A stretch of DNA of 64,000 bases from Verticillium longisporum. Its lineage: Eukaryota; Ascomycota; Sordariomycetes; Glomerellales; Plectosphaerellaceae. How positions within the stretch are numbered: position 1 is the stretch's first letter; every line of letters starts with the position of its first letter. Below, in pieces: positions 55,879-64,000 of the stretch. Below the pieces are notes generated by a model that worked only from the letters and a program-made list of their open reading frames with translations, made no database searches and was not told the origin of the DNA. The stretch covers positions 3,224,001 through 3,288,000 of the forward strand of contig JAETXT010000001.1 of NCBI GenBank assembly GCA_019188255.1. The letters are read 5' to 3'. Made by a program: the position numbers and the translations under genes.

Positions 55879-58800
55879 AACTGGACCTTTCGAGCCAGTA
55901 GCTCAAGCAACGGCGCCTCGTCTCCCCAACAAGAGACTCCTGGGCTGGCGGGTCTCTTGAGCGGCCATAGTCTGGCCAGTAATGTCGGAAGTACGGCTTC
56001 AAAGTCCTCGATCAACACAAGTGTGCCGCCACCAGACCGGCGGAAAAGTTTGCAAAGATGAAGCGAGGCCTGATGCTGGAGCATTGGAGCATGACGAATG
56101 CGACCACACCGAGGAGCTGGAAGTGATAGGTTCTCTTCTATCGCCGTCAGGCCAGTGACGGAAGGTCACCAGTGATACAGCCTCACGACGAAGGCTAGGC
56201 CTCGTCCATTGGACTCCATGCCATGACGGCCCCGTCGCTTTTCTTCTCAGGTCTCTTACATGCAAGGAGCCATGGTGCATCGACATGTAAGTTTTCCCAA
56301 GCATATACGAGCTCAAGCACGCCTCAACAGCCTCCCAAGTCGTCTGCGAGGCAAGATGCATGCACTCTTGTTGTCAACAGGTTTGTAAACAGTGCCAGCC
56401 GGGTAGACAAAGGCGAGTAGGAGCACCAGCTGCGCTGTCTATGCAAATAGTAGCCAAGTACGTGGCATAATGGAAAATCTCGCACAGCTGCCAGGTCTAC
56501 AGTACTGGCCATCGCTCGAGAAATAGGCGCCTTCCATACACACCACAGTCTATCCTCGAATGGTTGATATCAGTGGCAGTCGTGACGGGGCTCCAAAGGT
56601 GATGCTGGATGTTGCCGGCCCAGATCGTACGCGTCCCTGTCTAAGGCAGGGCAGCAGCCTTGCAATCCACTGCATTCGACGATTTTGTGCAACTGGGAAT
56701 ACTTGTACAATCAGAGGGGTCAGAGACGAGCACTCCTGGTTGTAGTGGTAGTAAAAGGAGCGAGACGGTCTGGGACAGTTTGTTTTCACAGGTGGCAGAA
56801 GCAGGCAGTACATTAGATTAATGTATTCACAAGGACCAATATATGAATTGTTCGCTGGGACCCAAATGTGTGCTTTGGGGTCCTGGAGCAGTTGTCAAAC
56901 ACCAATCTCGAATGAACATGCGTGGTGGCCTGCTACGTTGACCCAAACTGTGCGACGGCACCTCGTCGGCCAATTGGCAAAATCTGTGCGACTGTCTGAT
57001 CAGGCGGGGACAAAGCAAATCAAGATCGCCCCATCGCACGAAAATCTTCAGCATGGGCGTCGAAGCGCCCATCGTGAGGCTGGAACAGTGACTGGCAATG
57101 AGACTTGATGACTGTGCGTTGTGTCACATCGTGAGTCTCTAGGGGGAACTAGCTGTTGCTGCTAATAGTGCAACAGCGTGGTTTAGGTATCCAGAAGATT
57201 AAGTGCGATCAACTCACGCACCCCGAACTAACATGTAGTGCAAGGGTGCCATCTAATGCGCCAAGCTGCTTGCTCTGCCAAGGGCGAGTATCGTGGAGCT
57301 CTCGCGGGTCGCATCATTTATTTGATGCGCTATCCAGGCTGTTCAAACTTGATCGTCTCAACGGTGGCACTGGCAATCGTTGAGTTGCAGGGTGGAAAGG
57401 AGCCAACAAGCAGTCTGGCTTGAAGACATGAGTGGGCTGTCCAGGGGCACGCAACGGCCCGGGCTGATCGTGACATGCCTGATCTTGCGCAAACGATGGA
57501 CGGATTTCGTCCGTGGCCGGTGCGTTCAATCGCACGCAACGAGGCTTCATGGGGGACCGAAAGCCCAAGATCGATTTCGTGTTCGAGACGAGTTGCAAGG
57601 AGGCCCTTGGATTTACGAACGGGCTGACCCAAATTCGAGAGCCAGAGTGACACCCTTGTCTTGTGCCTACATGTATGCCAGCCTTTGTGCCGACTTGTCG
57701 CTGACTCGTGGGTAGCTATCGGCAGCTGTACCCCTTATCACTGGTCCTGATCTTGTCGGATCGCAAATGAACCGTTATTTGGTAGACCCTAACCATGCTT
57801 GAAGCTATCGATTTCGGAGGGGCTGAGTGCTTGCTTTGGCAACCTGGAGGGTCCGCTGGCAAAGTCCATCTAACGCACTGGCCGATGTTTCCGAGCTGGT
57901 GCCGCCGTCACCTGCATGTCTTGCTGATCTGATACTGTTGAAGAGTACAGGCTCATCAAGCACCCGGTCCTCTCTCGAACGCTCAGTGGGAAAAGCAATG
58001 CCTTGTGGTTTAAAACATAAATAGTGGGTAGGCCTGAAGGTAGCGTTCGTCAGGATGGCAGCTGACATGGGATGAAAGACATAAACCGGAGGGATGGCGG
58101 CTCCTAGCGCAGTGCAAGCTCGGATACCAGTGGATAGACCCAACCAGCTGAGGGCTCCTCTTTGCCTGGCCGAGTAAGTCAAGCCGCCAATAGCCCGGGA
58201 CATCACAACCTGGATTCACATTCGAGCGAAGACTCGGGCGCTGTTTTGGCTGGTGATTTTTTGGGGGGAGGTGATTGTGGTGATTGGCGGACATACTGCA
58301 GATGAGGTGTCGCTCAGACACCACTCCGATTTGTGAATGGAGTTTATCAGACACAAGCTGATCACCTCGGAGAATCTTTGGTACCTGGAAGCCGTGCCAC
58401 AACGAGTCCATGGACAGCCAGTCCTGGTGGCTCGTTGCGATGCCTGCGGAATGAGGATAACCAATACGGTGGTGGTGATGAAGGTTGTTGTGCACAGAAT
58501 CATTTCTCCCCGGTTCGCGTTTAGTCTCTCAAGCGATGAGGCGCCTAAAGTCAGCACGGCGTACATGTAGCTCAAAAGGCGAAAAGTGATCGTTTCGATT
58601 TGTGATGAGCTTCCCTCTGACATGTACATGTATAGACAGACCCGTGGATATGACCAAAAAGTCAATTCGGTGGTGTGTTGGGTTGTCTGTGCGGAATGGA
58701 GTTGGCGTGACAGGCCGACCTGGGGCGCGCCATCTGGTTGGACGCCAGCTGGAGACGAGCTCCCCAGATTGGGAATGGCTCTGGAATGGTTCACACGCTC

Positions 58801-59397
58801 TCGGACGGTGGCAGACCGTCTTCAGCAGCGATCTTTAAGTTGCCTGCTTCCAGGTAGCTCCGAACGAGGTCTGCTGGGCTCGTTCGCCGCGTTGGCGTAC
58901 CTTATCCGGGCAGGGTTACTCTTGTTACTTTGTTGTCAAGGTTGTCCATGAAGGAACCGCCTCGTTTCCCCTTTGTCTTGTTGCTATAGTAGCTGGCCGC
59001 TCGTCGGATAGACCGCACGTGTTTGACTCTGTAATAATACATGTAAGGGGATAATGGAGAAGCGGAGGCGAGGGCACCATGCCAGGTCGACCTTCATTGG
59101 GTGCTGCGCCGATACCAGGAAGGCAAGGGGAGGTACATGTAGAGAGAGAGAGTTTGTAGGGAGAAAGAGTGCCGAAAGCTGGACCCCTCCTGCCCTCCAG
59201 TCGCAGCTGTCGTTGTTTGCGAAACAGCTGCGACAGCATATCCATCCCGGCAGCCAGCAGCAGCTCACCAGTCTGGAAAGGCAGGAGGTACATGTACCAG
59301 CCCCCAGCAGCCAAGCCTTGACCCTGAAGCGAGGCCAGTGACATGTGCCGATTCGTCCAAACCTATGCCGGTCTGCCAGTTGGCCAGTTCCCAATCG

Positions 59398-59520
59398 AAG
59401 CACCAAGCACCAAGCACCAAGCACCAAGCACCAAGCACCAAGCACCAAGCACCAAGCACCAAGCACCAAGCACCAAGCACCAAGCACCAAGCACCAAGCA
59501 CCAAGCACCAAGCACCAAGC
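59398..59520. repeat. Heptanucleotide minisatellite (AAGCACC)17.6
   Basis: About 17.6 perfect copies of AAGCACC in 123 bp, with no sequence variation. A seven-base unit is not a multiple of three, so it is open in several frames and gives a false period-seven peptide (KHQAPST). Confidence 0.97.
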
Positions 59521-60317
59521 AGGGCAAGCACCGGCAGTCGGTCACGTTTGCTTCGCCGCTTCTTATTCTGTTGACTCTGGGGTTCATGACCTACCTACTT
59601 GTACAGTACCTGCACTACCTCTGTCCATCCCTCACCGCATTATAATGCACCTGCGCCCGTCGTTCCCTACCAAGCCTGGCTCCAACACCATTGGAGCCAA
59701 ATGTCCGCATCCCCCGGCGAACACTTTCAACAGTTGCTACATGTAGGTTCTGACCGAATCTATTGGGAACTCGCGCAGGCATCATCTCGTCTGAGGACCA
59801 GACCATGCATGCCCCAGGAGGAGGAGGAGACTCTCAACCCATGCGAAACAGCAACGGCGATGAATGGGGTCCACAGCCAGAGGAACGATGCGGGCACGCG
59901 TTCGGCCACGACTGCCAGGCTTGCCATGCGAGACTGGAAGGGACGTCGTGGTGGGGGCTGGGGAGGGGCGACCCAAGGGAAGGAAGCTTGGGAAGTCAGG
60001 AATGCCCGGACATTTTTACTCAATCACAGCAGAACTCGAAAGGCCCCCTGCCCACCCGCAAAGACAGCCCCGGTCCCTTCCCCCGTCTTGGTTAAGACGA
60101 GCTTGGAAGGGGGCTCTGGCGTCCAGACAGTGGGGACGCCTCCTTGATCCACACAGCCTTGGGTTGCACTATTGCACCCATCTAACCTCCCCTTGATCCC
60201 CCTTCCACCCATTGTGCCTCCTTTACCTCACAGGTCGGCAGGCCTGTACATGGTAGGTGGGAAGGTACAGTACAGTAGACCTGTACCTGGCGCACCTGGC
60301 GCACTCATTGTATCCAT

Positions 60318-60345
60318 GTGCACCTGCACCTGCACCTGCACCTGG
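60318..60345. repeat. CACCTG hexamer run
   Basis: Four to five copies of the hexamer TGCACC/CACCTG in a row. Confidence 0.8.
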
Positions 60346-61184
60346 CTCCGTTAGTGCACATATCGACTAGGGTGGGTAATATGAAATGGTCCCCTGTACT
60401 AACCCGACTTGCTCATGCCGCCCGCCTCGGTGTGTCTTGGAGAAACTTTGCTCCCAAGCTTCGTTCTTTTTGTTCTCTCGCCGTCTTCCATCGGTGGTAG
60501 GCAAAGGGCACAGGTACGTAGATAGGTAGGTACTTGTAGATGGTGGATGGCATGGAATCAGGCACTCGACCGGCTTTGTGCAAGCTGACGCCAGTACCTT
60601 ATTGAGAGCTAGCTCGTTGCTGTCGCTGTCCTTGTTCGCCCACGGCCTGCCCTTGTCCAAGCACATCGCCGGATGTGCAAGTGGCTTCAGCGATCTGGAT
60701 CCTCAAGCGTCCTCGCTCCGATTTCCCACTTGTTCACCATCCGCCCATCTATCCTTACCTACCTACCTAGGTAGGTACCTTAGGTAGGTACAGGTACACA
60801 TCCACATCCCATCCACTCCCACACCGGCCCATCCCCATCCCCAAACCCACACCTGTTTCCCCTTTCTCCTCCACTCCTCCAAAACCCTTCCCTCCTGATC
60901 TGCCCTTTTGCCCTCCAGCCATCCAGCCATCAAGCCATCCAGCCACACGCACTCTGCTCGCCTCCGACATTTTGGTTCCCCTCTCCGACGGAGGACAAAC
61001 CGGCCGGCTGCCAACTCTTCCTTTTCGTCCCGTACGTCCACGGGTATTCCGCGACCCAACTGCTCGGCTTCTTGATACTTGCTTTTCTCCATCAGGCTGG
61101 TTCTCCAATGCGACATCACAGGTACGAAACTTTGAGCCTCATCGCCCCCTCGCCCGCGTGCTTGACTATCACCGTCTGCCCACC

Positions 61185-61232
61185 TTCAGAGCTTCAGAGC
61201 TTCAGAGCTTCAGAGCTTCAGAGCTTCAGAGC
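61185..61232. repeat. Octamer tandem repeat (TTCAGAGC)6
   Basis: Six perfect copies of TTCAGAGC in 48 bp, about 560 bp upstream of the large gene at the right end. The unit contains the palindromic AGCTTCAGAGCT arrangement at its junctions. Confidence 0.95.
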
Positions 61233-61793
61233 TGGAAGGCAATTCCTGCCATTCGAGCATTGCCCGCACCCCAGCGTCCTCAGGCACCGTGGCAGACCAT
61301 CGCCGTCACCGATCATCCCTCTCATGGGGGTCGCACAAGACATTGCCCCGGTCCTGCAAGACGTGATGGGCCGCGCATGATTTTCCATCCTCGCTGCTTG
61401 CCTGCCTGCCTCATCCAACCTCGTTACATCAGCCCTCCCCCTCCCCCGTTTCAGCTCTCAAGGCTATCAACACGTTCCCTGCATGGCCAGACTGACAGAC
61501 TGCCTGCCCGCCTGCCCTTCGCTTGCTCGCTCCCGCTAATGCTGGCGAACCGCAGCTTCCCGTCCCCCTCTTCCAGCCGGCCTTCCACGTAGCCAATTCT
61601 TTAATATACGCAAACGGCGCAAAGCGACAAACCCTCGCCCTCCTGATAGGGCCAAGCCCGACTGACGTGCCTTCTGTCGCCAACCGACGCCCCATCATTC
61701 CATCGATCCAATCTGTCGTCGCACCACTCCAAGGAGCGATTAGCGTCCGCATATCATCCTGGTCGACCATACATAGGAGTAGTGACGCCCACC

Positions 61794-64000
61794 ATGGCGG
61801 CCTCTTCCACCACCGACTCGACGCTGTCGAGACCCTCTTCCATCGCTCCTCCAGCGTCTCGCCGTCTTCCCAGGTCGCGCAGCGAGAGCTTCTCAAGCGA
61901 TCGCCCCTCTACCATCATGGGCCATAGCCTCATGTCCCCTCCTTTGTCCGTGTCGCCAGAGGCTGCCTTCATCGCTGCCTCGGCCGCCTCTCAAATCGTG
62001 ACGAATGACCATGACAGCCACGCCGACACCTGGTACGATCAGCATGGCATCGAGCCTGCCGGCGAGACAGCATTGGTCTCGCCAGGCGCACTCAAGCTCG
62101 TCAACAGCTTTCTTGACCAGCTCCTTTTCAACTTCCTTCAGGTCTCCCGAGCCACCACCTTGACAGCCCTTCGCCCTGCCGTGTCTGAAGTCTTGAAGCC
62201 CAAGCTTGCAAAAGACGCCATCAACAACGCCGACGAAGAGCTGCGAGAATATCTTGGGGGAGCCGACGAGGATGAGTTTGCAGCGCCGCGAGGCACAGAC
62301 TCGCTTCGGGATTGGGATGTCGAACTGGTATGGAAACGGACTCGTCTGAGATGCATGGTATACTCATCACTGGGTGACATGGAAGAGGAGGACGAGGACT
62401 TTTACACAGAACAAGAGAACCTCGAGCCCGGTGCCGAGGAGCAAGGCTCCGAAATCATTTCGCCCGCCGTCGCCATCTTCCTGACGTCGGTTCTCGAGTT
62501 CATGGGCGAGGCGGCACTCGTGCTAGCGGGCCAGGCCGCTTACAACCGTATGCGCACCAATTTTGAGAGGTCTCTGAAAGATGGGTCCAAGAGCCACAAC
62601 GACATTGCCGATCGAATCGTGGTCGAGGAACTCGACATGGAACGTGTGGCTTTGGACAGGACACTCGGTCGCCTGTGGAGGGCTTGGAAGAAGAGAATTC
62701 GTTCTCCCATTCCAGACACCCCTCGGCGCTTTTCGCAGAGTTCCAGGGGCCACTTCCGACAGGGAAGCAGCCCTAGTGAGACGGCACGTGCTCTAGACAG
62801 GACGGAAGAGACGGAGTCCGGGTTCAAGGAGAAGGCACTGGAGGAGAAAGAACCGGCAATGGACCGGGTCGAAGAATTTGTCAAGGCGTCCGCCATACCC
62901 CTACCGGTTGGCGACCATGACGTTGACGAGATTGAGGTACCTGGCCTCATTTCGTACAGTGACGACGAAGGCGATGGAGACGAAGAAGACGATGACAAGG
63001 AGCGCCGCGCGCCCCGTCCGAGGAGCATGATGATTTTCTCGCAGATCTTCACCAATGCACTCCCCAGCCCAACCTGGTCTCAACCTCGGACACCACTGAG
63101 CCCTATCCCCTCGAGCCGCAAGAGGTCAAATTCGCTGCCTACGCCGGCACCATCGCCTTATGACTCGCCTGCTGCCAAGCGCCCCAAGGTCGAGGCTATT
63201 CCCAGTAAACTTGCCGACGAAGTGGACGTCGACTCCGACAAAGCAATTTCCACCGAAACCATCACAGAGGCGGTCGAGTCAACAGAGGGACCCGCACTTG
63301 CCACTCAGCCGCTCACTGAGCCGCTCACTGAGGATTCACCTGTATCTCCAAGCATTTCTGATGACTCGGCCGAAGCCACTGCGAAGCAGCAAAACGAACA
63401 GGTGAGCACATCGGAAGCGGTTCAAGAGTCCATCTCGGTGGACCAGGAACAAGCCCCCCCAGAATTTGGGCGGAGGAGCTCCAAGCGCATGTCTCGCATC
63501 ATCGGCAGTGCCGCCGTTGCCAGCACTGCTGTTGCTGCCGCTGCCGCTGCCACGGCCGCTGCTACTGCGGGTGCTACTGAAGAGAAGCCTCTGCAACAAC
63601 AACAGTCACCCAAGGCCCAGGACACGTCTGACGGTGAAATCGACGAGGTGGAGGATTTTACCGAAGAACCGCAAATACTTACCTCAGCGCGAGTGTCCTT
63701 TGCTGGCCGCAGCTCTCCCTCCGTTTCTGACTCCAGCAAAGTGCCGTCTATCAATACCAACATTCCTCAGAGGACCCCGAGTGTGCACTCGGCCCGTGTC
63801 ATAGACGTCGTAGGCCCAAAAAGCCCCATCGGTCGCTCGAGAACGCCTTCGGCTGAAGGATCTGAGCGGATAAGGCCGACAAGCTTATCGCGAAGGAGCA
63901 GCGTACACACACCTCCTGTTGTTGAAGAAAAGCCAAGGCCGGCTCCGATCGACACGCTTATGCGCAACGCCGGCCCTGCGCCAGGAGCCCGGTCACCAGC
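61794..64000 (+). CDS. Large conserved-looking fungal protein, unknown function (3' truncated)
   Basis: Frame open from ATG 61794 (accATGgcg) to the window edge, more than 735 residues without an intron. Residues 1-60 are Ser/Pro/Arg-rich. A conserved-looking helical region (about 77-150) follows: TWYDQHGIEPAGETALVSPG, LKLVNSFLDQLLFNFLQVSR and VLKPKLAKDAINNADEEL. A second helical block (about 220-305) has PAVAIFLTSVLEFMGEAALV, then IADRIVVEELDMERVAL and LGRLWRAWKKRIRSP. The rest is long and disordered: acidic (SYSDDEGDGDEEDDDKE), a bipartite-like basic patch (SSRKRSNSLPTP...AAKRPKVE) that suggests nuclear import, an Ala/Val tract (AAVASTAVAAAAAA), and many SP/TP sites. The two helical blocks faintly recall a histone-fold-like pair, but this is a guess. 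No frame break. The end lies beyond the window. Confidence 0.75.
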   Translation, partial: MAASSTTDSTLSRPSSIAPPASRRLPRSRSESFSSDRPSTIMGHSLMSPPLSVSPEAAFIAASAASQIVTNDHDSHADTWYDQHGIEPAGETALVSPGALKLVNSFLDQLLFNFLQVSRATTLTALRPAVSEVLKPKLAKDAINNADEELREYLGGADEDEFAAPRGTDSLRDWDVELVWKRTRLRCMVYSSLGDMEEEDEDFYTEQENLEPGAEEQGSEIISPAVAIFLTSVLEFMGEAALVLAGQAAYNRMRTNFERSLKDGSKSHNDIADRIVVEELDMERVALDRTLGRLWRAWKKRIRSPIPDTPRRFSQSSRGHFRQGSSPSETARALDRTEETESGFKEKALEEKEPAMDRVEEFVKASAIPLPVGDHDVDEIEVPGLISYSDDEGDGDEEDDDKERRAPRPRSMMIFSQIFTNALPSPTWSQPRTPLSPIPSSRKRSNSLPTPAPSPYDSPAAKRPKVEAIPSKLADEVDVDSDKAISTETITEAVESTEGPALATQPLTEPLTEDSPVSPSISDDSAEATAKQQNEQVSTSEAVQESISVDQEQAPPEFGRRSSKRMSRIIGSAAVASTAVAAAAAATAAATAGATEEKPLQQQQSPKAQDTSDGEIDEVEDFTEEPQILTSARVSFAGRSSPSVSDSSKVPSINTNIPQRTPSVHSARVIDVVGPKSPIGRSRTPSAEGSERIRPTSLSRRSSVHTPPVVEEKPRPAPIDTLMRNAGPAPGARSP

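Larger units (their letters stand above)
55879..61793. other. Gene-poor region with tandem repeats and ACATGTA words
   Basis: About 5.9 kb without a convincing gene. ORFs are short and overlap on both strands. It holds a perfect heptamer minisatellite (59398..59520), an octamer repeat (61185..61232), a CACCTG hexamer run (60318..60345), recurrent TACATGTA palindromes (58.5-60.3 kb), and an ACCTAGGT cluster (60750..60800). The last kilobase is probably promoter and leader of the gene at 61794. Confidence 0.55.

Noticed and set aside
59398..59520. AAGCACC array as telomeric repeat
   Set aside because: Fungal telomeres of this group are TTAGGG; the array is internal and short.
59338..59746. Proteins with KHQAPST repeats
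   Set aside because: They arise from the heptamer minisatellite, which is open in several frames on both strands.

Overview
The window is nuclear DNA of a filamentous ascomycete, most likely a Sordariomycete (possibly Hypocreales; the order is an inference). Reasons: genes are separated by 0.1-3 kb spacers on both strands; introns are short (about 50-170 bp) with GTRNGT donors, CTRAY branch points and YAG acceptors; homoaconitase implies lysine synthesis by the alpha-aminoadipate route; there are a Zn2Cys6 regulator, a Sln1-type hybrid histidine kinase, a HET-like fragment and a GPI-type wall protein; and spacers carry the ACCTAGGT/TACCTACC words common in these genomes. I see no virus, plasmid, CRISPR array, transposon or tRNA gene.

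Layout. 0-18.7 kb is dense housekeeping: TRAPPC2L-like (+), AFG1-like ATPase (-), homoaconitase (-), NUP133 (+), mitochondrial malonyl transacylase (-), AP-3 mu (-), a DMAC1/DUF4536-type protein (+) and exosome RRP4 (+). 18.8-25.3 kb: glutamate-cysteine ligase regulatory subunit (-), AP-1 sigma (+) and MAF1 (+). 26.1-33.2 kb reads as a small amine-catabolism locus: a Zn2Cys6 factor (+) converging on a copper amine oxidase (-), whose promoter is shared with a divergent APC-family permease (+) and holds two GATAAG sites. 33.9-37.5 kb: SLN1-type osmosensor kinase (-). 40.4-41.4 kb: a broken HET-type N-terminal fragment. 41.9-50.5 kb: F-box protein (-), AIR1/AIR2-type five-knuckle protein of TRAMP (-) and ORM1/ORMDL (+). 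51.7-54.5 kb: a secreted Cys/His-rich repeat protein with a Pro-Ala stalk and GPI-type tail (+), and a class I O-methyltransferase (+). 54.5-61.8 kb is gene-poor, with one small Cys-rich orphan and several tandem repeats. A large conserved fungal gene of unknown function runs off the right end.

Two points stand out. First, at least ten coding frames are interrupted by what look like missing bases, nearly all in short homopolymers, in otherwise intact conserved genes (NUP133, MCT1, AP3M, copper amine oxidase, permease twice, F-box twice, AIR twice). Restoring the base count makes every gene length divisible by three. This looks like consensus deletion error in the assembly rather than ten real mutations. 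Three in-frame stops (permease, SLN1, HET-like fragment) are not explained this way. Second, the most novel-looking protein is at 51691-52890: four exact C-x4-C-x8-C-x2-C modules joined by His-rich linkers on a Pro-Ala stalk with a GPI-type tail, which suggests a metal-binding cell-surface protein.
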